A DNA stretch of 64,000 bases from JAYVJH01 sp043777595 (GCA_043777595.1 JAYWHT010000013.1:6513-70512), one strand, 5' to 3'. Positions 41,441 through 50,377 are shown, counted from the first letter of the stretch. Notes: generated by a model from the sequence alone, not told the origin. Made by a program: numbers and translations.

Positions 41441-41809
41441 TTACGGTTTCAAATCGCGGCGCAATTTAGCACTTATTCCGTAGATTTCAAAAAAAGTATA
41501 AGATAAATATAGTACAATAAAGGTAATGGTGAATGTTTTGGTGTTTTTGATACCAAAACGCAAAAACATTCCAACAAAAACCACCGACAAAATCAATCTA
41601 AGTACAGTTGAGGCCATAAAAAACTGTATAAAATTCTTGTTGTCGTTATTTGTTCCAAACTCCAAAAGCCGATGCTGGAACAAATATACGGCGAAGAAAA
41701 ATACTAAAATAAACCACTTTTCAGTAGGTAAGTTTGTACCAAAACCCAGTTTTGAGATTATAAAAAAACTAAGCCCAATGATAGCAGTAAAACCAAATGT
41801 CCGTAGCAT
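41441..41809 (-). CDS. Four-helix membrane protein at the head of the atp operon
   Basis: A 122-residue membrane protein with four hydrophobic segments (about 4-20, 31-46, 62-84 and 88-108). Its position immediately before atpB (8-nt gap) is that of the AtpI/AtpZ assembly factors of other phyla. The sequence is too divergent to assign it to them firmly. Confidence 0.65.
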   Translation of the reverse strand: MLRTFGFTAIIGLSFFIISKLGFGTNLPTEKWFILVFFFAVYLFQHRLLEFGTNNDNKNFIQFFMASTVLRLILSVVFVGMFLRFGIKNTKTFTITFIVLYLSYTFFEIYGISAKLRRDLKP

Positions 41810-41810
41810 T

Positions 41811-42488
41811 TTATTTTATGGCCGCAGTATATAGTTCTGCTACTTTATCCCAGTTTACGACATTCCAAAAACCATCAACGTAGTCGGCACGTTTGTTTTG
41901 GTATTTGAGGTAATAGGCATGTTCCCAAACATCTAAGGCCAAAATCGGTGCGCCTTGTACATCAGCTATTGGCATAAGTGGATTGTCTTGGTTGGGTGTC
42001 GATACAATCTGTAGTTTTTTGTCTTTGACAATGAGCCATACCCAGCCAGAGCCAAAGCGGCTTGTGGCGGCTTCTTTAAATTTCTTTTTCATTTCGTCTA
42101 TTGTACCAAAAGTTTTGACGATTTCGGCTGTGAGCATTGCGTTGGGCATTTGACCTTTGGCTGGTGCCATGATAGCCCAAAAAAAAGTATGATTCCAGTG
42201 TCCACCGCCATTGTTACGAATTACTGGGGCGGTTTCTTTGGTAATTTTGGCCATGAGTTCTGTCGGAGTCATTTTTTCTTCGGGCTTACCTGCTGTGGCC
42301 TTATTGAGGTTATCGACGTAAGCCTTGTGATGGCGGCCATAGTGTATGTCCATGGTAGTTTTGTCGATGTTGGGTTCGAGTGCTTCGGGAGCGTACGGGA
42401 GCGGTGCTTGGCTAAACTGAGCCTGGGCGCAGACCGAAATCGTTACCAATGCCGCAATAAATGTTTGACGAATTATGTTTTGTTTCAT
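41811..42488 (-). CDS. Exported Fe/Mn superoxide dismutase
   Basis: A 225-residue Fe/Mn-family superoxide dismutase, disproportionating superoxide. Metal ligands are at H in TMDIHYGRHHKAYVDNLN, H in GGGHWNHTFFW, D in LDVWEHAYYL and the following H. FGSGWVWLIV and the YQNKRADYVDGF block are family marks. An N-terminal signal peptide (IIRQTFIAALVTISVCAQAQ) indicates periplasmic location, unusual for the family but known in Bacteroidota. It lies 1 nt from the four-helix protein, so it heads the atp transcript. Confidence 0.9.
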   Translation of the reverse strand: MKQNIIRQTFIAALVTISVCAQAQFSQAPLPYAPEALEPNIDKTTMDIHYGRHHKAYVDNLNKATAGKPEEKMTPTELMAKITKETAPVIRNNGGGHWNHTFFWAIMAPAKGQMPNAMLTAEIVKTFGTIDEMKKKFKEAATSRFGSGWVWLIVKDKKLQIVSTPNQDNPLMPIADVQGAPILALDVWEHAYYLKYQNKRADYVDGFWNVVNWDKVAELYTAAIK

Positions 42489-42581
42489 ACAAATTGAAGT
42501 TTATTAAAATTGAAGTACAATATTACAAAAAATGTGAATCGTCTGAGTATATTTGAACACAAAAGAAACACGATATTTTAT

Positions 42582-43355
42582 ATGAACCTTGACATTGCCC
42601 TCGTTCAGACAGATTTATACTGGGAAAGCCCAACGGCCAATCTGGCCATGCTCGAAGAAAAAATCGCCGCCATCACGCAATCTATTGACCTTATTATATT
42701 GCCCGAAATGTTTACTACTGGTTTTACGATGAACCCAGAACAATGGGCCGAGCCGATGAACTTCACCACTTTTAAATGGCTCAAACTTGTGGCCGCCCAG
42801 ACGGGGGCTATTGTTACGGGTAGTTATGCGGTCAAAGAAAATGGGCAGTATTTCAATCGATTGGTGTGGATGCAGCCCAATGGCGAGTTTGACTGTTACG
42901 ATAAACGGCACTTGTTTAGAATGGGGGGCGAAGATAAAGTTTATACGGCAGGTTCTCACAAAATTATTAAAACCATAAAAAACTGGAAAATATGCCCCTT
43001 GATTTGCTACGATTTACGGTTTCCTGTTTGGTCTCGTAATGTTGATTTAGAATACGATTTACTAATAAACGTAGCCAACTGGCCGGCCGTTCGGTCGCAG
43101 ACTTGGGACGTATTGCTACAAGCTCGAGCCATCGAAAACCAATGTTATGTAGTGGGCGTAAACCGAACAGGCCACGACGGCAACGGCCTCGCTCACAACG
43201 GCAATTCGGCTGTGATTGACTTTAAAGGTGAGGTACTATTTAAAGAAAACGACACCCAACTTGTTCACTGCCAAAGTCTTGATAAAAATTCGTTAGACTT
43301 GTTTCGTCAAAATTTTCCTGCATATTTAGATGCAGATAGTTTTGTGATTGATTAG
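42582..43355 (+). CDS. Nitrilase-superfamily amidohydrolase (omega-amidase-like)
   Basis: 257 residues from ATG 42582, 24 codons downstream of the longest frame start, because LDIALVQTDLYWES is the family's N-terminus. The catalytic triad is E42 (LPEMFTTGF), K108 (DKRHLF) and C142 (CPLICYDLRFPVW). RSQTWDVLLQARAIENQCYV and the CNRTG-like VNRTGHDGNG are further marks. Best match is the Nit2/omega-amidase group, deaminating alpha-ketoglutaramate or a similar substrate in the cytoplasm. Confidence 0.9.
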   Translation: MNLDIALVQTDLYWESPTANLAMLEEKIAAITQSIDLIILPEMFTTGFTMNPEQWAEPMNFTTFKWLKLVAAQTGAIVTGSYAVKENGQYFNRLVWMQPNGEFDCYDKRHLFRMGGEDKVYTAGSHKIIKTIKNWKICPLICYDLRFPVWSRNVDLEYDLLINVANWPAVRSQTWDVLLQARAIENQCYVVGVNRTGHDGNGLAHNGNSAVIDFKGEVLFKENDTQLVHCQSLDKNSLDLFRQNFPAYLDADSFVID

Positions 43356-43358
43356 TAT

Positions 43359-44015
43359 TTATATCTGTACTTTTTTCTGTGAAAACAAATAAAAAACAGC
43401 ATATACCAGCACCATTACAGATGAAAAAGCAAGCGTAGTCTGTACGGCAAGTGGATTGTGAACAGAACGAATGATATATTTGCACAACGCCAAAGGGTCA
43501 GAAATCACGTCCCAACTATTCCAGCGGCCAAATCGACCCAGATAAATACCATAACCCGACAGTAGCAGGCTACTTGGTATGACGATTAAGGTCGTTGTTT
43601 GCCCCCACACTTTGAGAACCAACCGATGCACCCACAATACAGAATACATACCCGTAAAAAGCCCTGCCATGGCCATCATAAAACCCAAGAGGGCATCGTA
43701 CCAAATGAGGTTATCGGGCGATTCTTTGAGGTGAATAAGGTCAGTGATAAGATAAGGAGCATTTGGGAAAAACAACAGCCACAACCCCAAACCTACCACC
43801 AAAGTAGGTTTGCTGATGGCCTGACACTGGACTTTATGACGCAGCATTAGCATAACCCAAAGTGGAATCCAGGCCAAAAATAAGTTCCAGACCAAAAATA
43901 TCCCCGTCCATGAGCCAGTAGCCAGCAGTCGGCCAGTTAGTAAAACAAGTGCCGCTCCCGACAATAAAGCCAATAAATAAGTTGTTTGTGGAATTTCGAT
44001 AATCTGTTTTTTCAT
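43359..44015 (-). CDS. DUF1361 family membrane protein
   Basis: 218 residues from ATG 44015; a 21-residue upstream in-frame extension is AT-rich intergenic DNA. Six or seven hydrophobic helices, with the DUF1361 landmarks WNLFLAWIPLW, LWLLFFPNAPYLITDLIHL and WYDALLGFMMAMAGLFTGMYS. Function of the family is unknown. It converges with the nitrilase gene across 3 nt. Confidence 0.82.
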   Translation of the reverse strand: MKKQIIEIPQTTYLLALLSGAALVLLTGRLLATGSWTGIFLVWNLFLAWIPLWVMLMLRHKVQCQAISKPTLVVGLGLWLLFFPNAPYLITDLIHLKESPDNLIWYDALLGFMMAMAGLFTGMYSVLWVHRLVLKVWGQTTTLIVIPSSLLLSGYGIYLGRFGRWNSWDVISDPLALCKYIIRSVHNPLAVQTTLAFSSVMVLVYAVFYLFSQKKVQI

Positions 44016-44129
44016 TTTTGTTTTTAAATTAAAAGTACTTTTAAATACAAAGTAAATTGATTTAAAATATTTATCCAACTATTTTTGATAAATAACTTTA
44101 CGATATGTAGTTGCTGATAGATAAGCAAC

Positions 44130-44315
44130 GTTTTGATTTGTTTTTAAATACTTGATTATTAACTAAGTAATCATTCAAAACTAATACGGTATTTTAATTT
44201 TGATAACTTACTGATTATCAGCATCGTATTTAACTCACGACACTGTACCATATACTCACGACTCCTTAATTAAAATATTTTTCGTTATTAGTTTTTCACT
44301 AATCACTACTTACTG
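44130..44315. repeat. AT-rich dispersed repeat, copy 3, split by a 106-bp insertion
   Basis: The left part (gttttgatttgtttttaaat, ttgattattaa) and right part (ttaaaatatttttcgttatt, tttcactaatcactactta) together match 29458-29530 and 38050-38125. The 106-bp repeat at 44163-44268 interrupts it. With that element it fills most of the 44016-44348 gap. Confidence 0.6.
44163..44268 (-). repeat. 106-bp dispersed repeat, copy B
   Basis: Reverse-complement copy of 14090-14195 and 53694-53799, with the same length. ATTAA flanks it on both sides (44158-44162 and 44269-44273), and it interrupts another repeat, so it looks like an insertion with a 5-bp target duplication. Confidence 0.9.
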
Positions 44316-44348
44316 TATCTTGCATCTTACTCTTTGAGCAATAACACA

Positions 44349-44834
44349 ATGACATTTAGCGAAATAAAGCAAATATTGGCTGATGAATTTGGAGAAAGCC
44401 TGACTTTAAAATCGGACGACACTGCCCTACAGCCCAGTCTGACTGTAGAAAGTGGCCAAATTGCGCTTGTTTGTGCATTTTTGAAAAATGATAACCGATT
44501 GTATTTCGATTTTTTGGCTTGCCTGACAGGAATCGACAATGGCCCCCAGGCCGACACCATGGAGGTTGTCTATCATCTTAATTCGATACCCTACCAGCAT
44601 CAGTTTGTACTGAAAACAACAGTACCAAGAAACAATCCGACCGTACCAACAGTTAGTGGTGTGTGGCGTACAGCCGACTGGCACGAGCGAGAGGCTTACG
44701 ATTTGGTAGGTATTGTTTTTGACAATCACCCAGACTTACGGCGTATATTATTGCCAACAGATTGGTTGGGACACCCGCTCCAAAAAGACTACCAAGAACC
44801 AGAAACCTATCACGGCATTGTTGTAAAATATTGA
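44349..44834 (+). CDS. nuoC: NADH-quinone oxidoreductase subunit C (stand-alone gene)
   Basis: About 161 residues from ATG 44349; an in-frame TTG at 44334 is a weaker start. The 30-kDa-subunit block is WHEREAYDLVGIVFDNHPDLRRIL (in short parts: EREAYDLVGIVFDNHP and DLRRILLPTDW), followed by GHPLQKDYQEPETYHGI. NuoC is part of the peripheral arm of complex I. Here it is not followed by nuoD or preceded by nuoB, so the operon is split. An AT-rich repeat lies directly upstream. Confidence 0.9.
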   Translation: MTFSEIKQILADEFGESLTLKSDDTALQPSLTVESGQIALVCAFLKNDNRLYFDFLACLTGIDNGPQADTMEVVYHLNSIPYQHQFVLKTTVPRNNPTVPTVSGVWRTADWHEREAYDLVGIVFDNHPDLRRILLPTDWLGHPLQKDYQEPETYHGIVVKY

Positions 44835-44927
44835 ATATGAATAGGTTTTTGAGCCGCAGTCCTTAAAAAATATTTGTATTTGTCGCAACAAAACAAAACG
44901 TAACAACGTATATCTTATAAATTTCAT

Positions 44928-44935
44928 TATTTTTG
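44928..44935 (+). promoter_or_regulatory. Candidate -7 element for the DUF2795 gene
   Basis: TATTTTTG followed by CACCC, 40 nt upstream of the start, a frequent Bacteroidota arrangement. No TTG at the right spacing is visible. Confidence 0.4.
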
Positions 44936-44975
44936 CACCCTCAAATTCAGAGATTACTTTTAAACGAGAACCATT

Positions 44976-45197
44976 ATGTACTGGACATTAGAATTGGCTT
45001 CCTACCTGGAAGATGCCCCATGGCCCGCAACAAAAGACGAATTGATTGATTTTGCCATTCGTACAGGCGCACCACTCGAAGTGGTAGAAAACTTGCAAGA
45101 ATTGGAAGACGACGGGCAGCCCTACGAAAGTATTGAAGAGATATGGCCCGACTATCCGACCAAAGATGACTTCTTCTTTAACGAGGACGAATATTGA
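44976..45197 (+). CDS. DUF2795 family protein
   Basis: A 73-residue acidic protein with the DUF2795 layout (LELASYLEDAPWPATKDELIDFAIRTGAPLEVVENLQEL, given here in under-20 parts: LASYLEDAPWPATKDELID and RTGAPLEVVENLQEL). It ends in a very acidic tail (DDFFFNEDEY). Function unknown; probably a cytoplasmic adaptor. Confidence 0.85.
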   Translation: MYWTLELASYLEDAPWPATKDELIDFAIRTGAPLEVVENLQELEDDGQPYESIEEIWPDYPTKDDFFFNEDEY

Positions 45198-45230
45198 CAA
45201 AAGGCGAGTTTTACAACCGCACAACAACAA

Positions 45231-45303
45231 ACCGCAAAATGTAAAATCTAAAAGTAGTCCATAATCTGCTACTTAGGTCTGGCGTTTTGCGGTTTTGTGG
45301 TTT
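45231..45303. repeat. Imperfect inverted repeat, aaccgcaaaa type
   Basis: aaccgcaaaa near 45231 pairs with ttttgcggtt near 45287-45296, followed by ttgtggttt. It is between the DUF2795 and DUF2480 genes. It resembles the pair at 26243-26299. Confidence 0.4.
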
Positions 45304-45339
45304 ATAATGTTTTTTAATTAAGCAACATTGTAGCAAACT

Positions 45340-45849
45340 ATGGAAGAAATAATTAACAAGGTAGCCAAGAGCGGCCTCATAAGCCTGAACTTGGAAGACT
45401 ACTATCACGCTGGCGAGCGTGTGGTTTATGACCTAAAAGATAATTTGTTTATGGGCTTGATTCTAAAAGAAAAAGATTTTAGATCGTTCATCAAAACGCA
45501 CGACTGGGAGCAATATAGTGGCAAAAATGTAGCCATAACCTGTACCGAAGATGCAATCGTACCTACTTGGGCCTATATGCTACTTGCCGTGCAGTTGGAG
45601 GCTTTTGCCAACGCAGTAGTATTTGGTAGCTTGGCAGACTTAGAAACAAAGTTATTTTATGATGCCATTGCCCTAATCAATGCCGCCGACTACCAAGATG
45701 CCCGTGTGGTGGTCAAGGGTTGTAGTAAGCGAGCCGTACCAATGTCGGCATATATCGAAATCACGAGAAAACTGTCGCCAGTTGTTCAGAGTCTGATGTT
45801 TGGCGAGCCTTGTAGCACCGTACCACTCTACAAACGCCCAAAGTCCTGA
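45340..45849 (+). CDS. DUF2480 family protein
   Basis: A 169-residue cytoplasmic protein with the DUF2480 layout: NKVAKSGLISLNLEDYY, DLKDNLFMGLILKEKDFRSF, DWEQYSGKNVAITCTEDAIVPTWAYML (in short parts: DWEQYSGKNVAITC and DAIVPTWAYMLL), and KGCSKRAVPMSAYIEITRKL. It is near universal in Bacteroidota, function unknown. It is followed by a gene-free stretch to 46090 with no clear features. Confidence 0.85.
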   Translation: MEEIINKVAKSGLISLNLEDYYHAGERVVYDLKDNLFMGLILKEKDFRSFIKTHDWEQYSGKNVAITCTEDAIVPTWAYMLLAVQLEAFANAVVFGSLADLETKLFYDAIALINAADYQDARVVVKGCSKRAVPMSAYIEITRKLSPVVQSLMFGEPCSTVPLYKRPKS

Positions 45850-46090
45850 AAAAACAAAAAACGCACCAAGAATGTCTCGGCACGTTTTCCCAATCTTAAC
45901 CTATGATAAAACTTTAAATTTTGTATTGAATATCCTTTGGACTATTGATATAAATATTAGTAACGACCCACACCAAGAAAATTATCAATAATAGTGCCAG
46001 AAATTACGAGCCAAAGAATCAAGTAAGATTAGACCTTTTTTTACTTATATTTCGCAATCTACGTTTAGATTTAATTATCAAGCGGTCGAT

Positions 46091-47419
46091 TTATTTTTTG
46101 GTCAAGGCCACTTTAAGTACATTCTGACCTACCAGCGTACCAGCCTTTGCGCCTTCGTCGCAACCCGATCGAAAATGAATGCCCCCATATACTCGGCTGG
46201 TACTGGCCATTTTGGCTGCTTCTCTAAACGAGTTAAAGGTCATTACGCCATGCCCAAATTTATACTCTGTCGAGTCTGTAAAAGTAATTTGGTCGCCCAC
46301 TACTTTGCTCAATACCTCAGCGGCGGCGGCAGATATGGTACTATGCCCACTGGTATATTCAGGAAAAGGCGGTGTTTGTAAAAACGGTATCCATTTGGGG
46401 TCTATATCACTATTGATGACTGTTTCGGGGCGAACTTTGACGTGTCGGTATTTATTGTCCCAACAACTAATAAAGGCATCTAACAACGCAGCCGACGTAA
46501 GTGTATAGCCCTCTACACATTGCATGAGCGGTAGTTTTTTGTTTCGGGCCACAGTGGCCAGCATAGCGAGCCAGTGGCCACCAGGTGTCATTTTTTTGTT
46601 GGCAAACATCACGTGGCCAGCCACATTCATCACAAAAGCATTATCGTCCCAAAAGTAAGCTATTCGTTTTTGCTCGTCCGTGAGAGTTTGGCCAATGTTA
46701 TATACCTCCATTGTTTCCTTAAAAAACAAACTGCTTTTGTCTTTGGTATAAGTTGGTGGTGGCGGACACTTAAACTGCGCCGCCGAGTCCATCGTTACCG
46801 ACCTGATGGTGTTCCAGAGTGGCTCTACGGCATCGGCATAAGCAGGCGGAGTGGGTACCCATGCACCAGCAACACTGGTAACGGTATATCTAAAGCCTCT
46901 GGTTTGTTTATAATTATCTTTGGCCGCATACTTCATTACGTGTAGTGCTACGCTGTCGCCATAATCCATCGACCGTTTAAATACATCTGACGGAATACCC
47001 ATTAACCTGTATTTATCAAACAATGTGGCCTCGTATTTGTCAAAATACTCAGCCGTAAAAGTCAGCGTGCGGGCTACATTCAAAAACGCCTTGACACTCG
47101 CCAAAGGAAAGCAATATGCTTGTCCTGCTTCGGGTGTAGGCACTCCCTTAAAGCCTTTGAGCTGCCCGCCTAATGTCTGATAGTCGGCATGAGCAGGTAC
47201 AAGTGCCTCATAACCAGCAAGGTTAGCATAAGTATAAATCCGACTGGCAACTGGCGGTGTAAAAATATCGTGAATGATAACCTCAGTCAGTTTTTCGACT
47301 GACTGATGATAAAATTCTGGATTGGCCGCCTTGGCGTTGTATTCGTCAGGTTTGGCATTGGGGCGGCAAGCATTTAGAACTACGGCTGCAATGCAAATAA
47401 TAAATATTTTTTTTTTCAT
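46091..47419 (-). CDS. Vanadium-dependent haloperoxidase-like lipoprotein (PAP2 superfamily)
   Basis: A 442-residue protein with a lipobox (MKKKIFIICIAAVVLNAC, C near 18). The C-terminal PAP2/haloperoxidase vanadate pocket is KVRPETVINS, TSGHSTISAAAAEVLSKVV and STSRVYGGIHFRSGCDEG. It lies in the outer or inner membrane facing the periplasm. Members are haloperoxidases or acid phosphatases; the vanadate-binding residues cannot separate these from sequence. It is a single gene followed upstream by the MITE-like element at 47536-47657. Confidence 0.85.
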   Translation of the reverse strand: MKKKIFIICIAAVVLNACRPNAKPDEYNAKAANPEFYHQSVEKLTEVIIHDIFTPPVASRIYTYANLAGYEALVPAHADYQTLGGQLKGFKGVPTPEAGQAYCFPLASVKAFLNVARTLTFTAEYFDKYEATLFDKYRLMGIPSDVFKRSMDYGDSVALHVMKYAAKDNYKQTRGFRYTVTSVAGAWVPTPPAYADAVEPLWNTIRSVTMDSAAQFKCPPPPTYTKDKSSLFFKETMEVYNIGQTLTDEQKRIAYFWDDNAFVMNVAGHVMFANKKMTPGGHWLAMLATVARNKKLPLMQCVEGYTLTSAALLDAFISCWDNKYRHVKVRPETVINSDIDPKWIPFLQTPPFPEYTSGHSTISAAAAEVLSKVVGDQITFTDSTEYKFGHGVMTFNSFREAAKMASTSRVYGGIHFRSGCDEGAKAGTLVGQNVLKVALTKK

Positions 47420-47535
47420 TTAATTAATTATATTTACCCATTTTCAAGATCAACCACCAACACCTCCGCTGTCGTCCAGCGACAAGTAACTTTAAAGGGT
47501 TCAACTTTAATTATTTCCGATATTCTGGGAAGTCT

Positions 47536-47657
47536 TATCATAAATCAATGTCGTTTAGTTAAGAAAATAAGTGGTTTGTGAAGACACAAACCACAGTAGC
47601 CAACCGAGTTTGGTGTCTTCACCGAACTCTTAACTAAACGACGTTGTATCATAAATC
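47536..47657. mobile_element. MITE-like element with 11-bp flanking direct repeat
   Basis: tatcataaatc stands at 47536-47546 and again at 47647-47657. Between them, about 100 bp have imperfect terminal inverted repeats (aatgtcgtttagttaag at the left against cttaactaaacgacgtt at the right, one mismatch). Inside are two hairpins: gtggtttgtg with cacaaaccac, and one around gagttTggtgtcttcaccgaactc. The cruciform and flanking duplication fit a small non-autonomous transposable element. It fills most of the gap between the haloperoxidase and pgk genes. Confidence 0.7.
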
Positions 47658-47701
47658 TTATATTCCGTCAAATGATCCAAATATAATAGTCAGGTTTTAT
47701 C

Positions 47702-48889
47702 TTATCCCAACGCCGCAACACCTGGTAATGTTTTGCCTTCCATGTATTCGAGCAATGCGCCACCGCCCGTTGATACATAGCTCACACGGTCGCCATAGCC
47801 TGCATTATTGACAGCCGAGGCCGAGTCGCCACCACCAATAAGCGAAAAAGCCCCATTTGTTTCAGTAGCTTCTACTACGGCTTTGGCGATGGCATCTGTA
47901 CCGATGGCAAAGTTTGGAAATTCAAAAACCCCCATTGGGCCATTCCAGAGTATTGTTTTCGATGTTTTGAGTGTTTCGCAGAATAGTTTTACAGACTCAG
48001 GGCCAATATCCAAACCCTCCCAGCCATCTGGAATCTCGCCCGTAGCGATGGTCATGCGATTGGCGCTGTTACTAAAACTATCAGCACAGACATTATCGAC
48101 TGGAAAAATCAAGTTTACGCCCTTTGCTTTGGCTTTTTCGATAAGTTCGAGAGCCAGCGGCTGTTTGTCGGCTTCCAACAATGACTTACCAATTTGGCCG
48201 CCTTGCGCTTTGGTAAAAGTATAAGTCATACCACCACCAATGATAAGGTTATCGACTTTGTCCAGTAGTTTTTCGATAATCAATATTTTATCAGAAATCT
48301 TGGCACCGCCCATGATGGCCGTAAATGGCCGCTCGGCTTTGTCCAAAATGCGCTCGGCATTGTCGATTTCGGCTTGCATGACGTACCCACAAACTTTATC
48401 CGCAAAAAACTGTCCAATTACAGCCGTTGAAGCGTGCGCTCGGTGGGCTGTACCAAAGGCATCGTTTACCCATACATTACCCAGTTTCGAGAGTTTTTCG
48501 GCAAATGCCACGTCGCCCTTTTCTTCTTCTTTATAAAAACGCAAATTTTCTAACAACAAAACCTCACCAGCTTGAAGGCCAGCGGCCATTTCAGTAGCTG
48601 ATGCACCAATACAATCGTCGGCAAATTTGACAGACACACCTAATATCAGCGACAGTGGCGTTACTAAGTGTTTTAGTGAATACTTTTCGGTTGGGCCGTC
48701 TTTTGGCCTGCCCAAGTGCGACATCAATATGCACGAACCACCATCGGCCAATATTTTTTTGATAGTTGGCAGCGTAGCTCTGATGCGAGTATCGTCTGTG
48801 ATTTCAAATTTGTCGTTGAGTGGTACATTAAAATCGACCCGAACCAAGGCACGTTTGCCAGCAAAACTGTAAGAATCTAAGTTAGTCAT
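47702..48889 (-). CDS. pgk: Phosphoglycerate kinase
   Basis: A 395-residue glycolytic enzyme making ATP from 1,3-bisphosphoglycerate. VRVDFNVPLNDKFEITDDTR opens the protein; SHLGRPKDGPTEKYSL, GDVAFAEKLSKLGNVWVNDAF-type and GGGMTYTF follow, with nucleotide-site NGPMGVFEFP and the C-terminal ALIGGGDSASA-like hinge (SLIGGGDSASAVNNAG). Length is normal. TATTTTTG on the minus strand at 48927-48934 could be its -7 element. Confidence 0.96.
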   Translation of the reverse strand: MTNLDSYSFAGKRALVRVDFNVPLNDKFEITDDTRIRATLPTIKKILADGGSCILMSHLGRPKDGPTEKYSLKHLVTPLSLILGVSVKFADDCIGASATEMAAGLQAGEVLLLENLRFYKEEEKGDVAFAEKLSKLGNVWVNDAFGTAHRAHASTAVIGQFFADKVCGYVMQAEIDNAERILDKAERPFTAIMGGAKISDKILIIEKLLDKVDNLIIGGGMTYTFTKAQGGQIGKSLLEADKQPLALELIEKAKAKGVNLIFPVDNVCADSFSNSANRMTIATGEIPDGWEGLDIGPESVKLFCETLKTSKTILWNGPMGVFEFPNFAIGTDAIAKAVVEATETNGAFSLIGGGDSASAVNNAGYGDRVSYVSTGGGALLEYMEGKTLPGVAALG

Positions 48890-48926
48890 TTGTTAGGTGT
48901 AGAAGGTAAAATTTTGATTTTGAGTA

Positions 48927-48934
48927 CAAAAATA
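48927..48934 (-). promoter_or_regulatory. Candidate -7 element of pgk
   Basis: TATTTTTG on the minus strand, 38 nt from the pgk start. No TTG at good spacing. Confidence 0.35.
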
Positions 48935-49019
48935 GAAATTTCATTTGCTACATTTACATTATTAGTTTCGAGTTTTGGGTTTAAAATTATTAAATCCCTT
49001 ATAATCAGTTAATTATACC

Positions 49020-50222
49020 GTGAAACAGTTTTTTATTATATTTTTCGTTTCTCACTTTTCTTTTTTCACTTCATTGGCTCAAAAGGCAGATACGGTTATT
49101 GTTTTTCATGAAGATTCGTTATTTAGAACCAAAGGGCCGCTGGCTTATTTGAACTATGGGCTGGGCGAAGACCGATTGGGTGGTGCAAAAATGGGCTATA
49201 TTGATTCGCTCGTTTTACTCAAAACCACTGGCCGTCACAAAGACTTGTACCGTGTCAGGCTTACCAATCAACTCACGGCTTGGGTACCTGTCGCTTTGGT
49301 AAAAAAAGATACGATAACAAAGACCAAAATCCAAAACCTGACAGGCAACTGGCGAGCGTGGGGCGATGACAGATATGACTACGTGTCTGTACCTTTGCCA
49401 GAGCGGCTGCCTTACCAAAGTTGGCAGGAGGTCAATCCGTCTAAGATAATTATAGACATTTTTGGGGCAACCACCAACACCAACTGGATTACGCAGTTGC
49501 AGACTGTTTCAGAAATTCAGAACATTGACTATGAACAAATCACTGACGAGCAACTACGTATTAAAATTGACCTAAAACACGCTCAACATTGGGGTTATAA
49601 CATTCAATATCAAGGCCGTAGGCTCATTATTAGTATTAAACATCAACCCCAAAAACTCAAACTCAAATACCTGACAGTGGCCATTGATGCGGGGCATGGA
49701 GGTACAAACTTAGGTGCTTGCGGGCTACGCTCAAAAATCTGTGAGAGCGTACTAAATTTAGCCATTGCCCAAAAACTAAAAACACAACTCGAAGACAAAG
49801 GCGCAACCGTGATAATGACCCGAGACCGAGATACACTCATTGGCAACAACGACCGAATACTGAACCTCCGCAAGGCCAAACCCGACCTGCTGATAAGTAT
49901 TCACAATAATTCAGCGGCTGATACTGTCAAAATAAAAGGTACGAGTACATACTACAAACACTTGGGATTTAGGCCATTGAGCCAGGCTATTTTGAAACGA
50001 GTACTTGAATTGGACGTTGATGAATATGGTAACGTTGGGCGTTTTAACTTTACTCTAAATAGCCCAACCGACTATCCGAATGTATTGGTAGAGGGACTTT
50101 TTTTGAGCCAACCCGACGACGAAGCTAAGATAATTGACCCTGATTTTCAACAAGATTTAGTATCAAAAATCACAAAAGGCGTAGAAGATTGGCTCAAAGT
50201 GATTAGGAAAAATGAGGATTGA
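49020..50222 (+). CDS. N-acetylmuramoyl-L-alanine amidase (Amidase_3)
   Basis: A 400-residue protein translated from GTG 49020, since MKQFFIIFFVSHFSFFTSLAQ is a good signal peptide with cleavage after AQ. The N-terminal half includes an SH3-like wall-binding part (LYRVRLTNQLTAWVP). The zinc amidase domain starts at VAIDAGHGG near residue 223, with ESVLNLAIAQKLKTQLEDKG, the NDRI/SIHNNSA block and the late Glu in LVEGLFLSQPDD. It cuts the amide bond between muramic acid and the peptide during cell separation or recycling. Confidence 0.88.
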   Translation: MKQFFIIFFVSHFSFFTSLAQKADTVIVFHEDSLFRTKGPLAYLNYGLGEDRLGGAKMGYIDSLVLLKTTGRHKDLYRVRLTNQLTAWVPVALVKKDTITKTKIQNLTGNWRAWGDDRYDYVSVPLPERLPYQSWQEVNPSKIIIDIFGATTNTNWITQLQTVSEIQNIDYEQITDEQLRIKIDLKHAQHWGYNIQYQGRRLIISIKHQPQKLKLKYLTVAIDAGHGGTNLGACGLRSKICESVLNLAIAQKLKTQLEDKGATVIMTRDRDTLIGNNDRILNLRKAKPDLLISIHNNSAADTVKIKGTSTYYKHLGFRPLSQAILKRVLELDVDEYGNVGRFNFTLNSPTDYPNVLVEGLFLSQPDDEAKIIDPDFQQDLVSKITKGVEDWLKVIRKNED

Positions 50223-50377
50223 GTTTTTCATAATTTATAAATTCGTGGATTACAATCTGTACTTTAATATGAAATGATAGATTACGATTGAAACAAACTA
50301 TCTATATTGGTAATAGTATTACAAAATTTGATTTTTAATATAAGTCCTGAATTGGTAAAATAAATCTTAAAACTACC

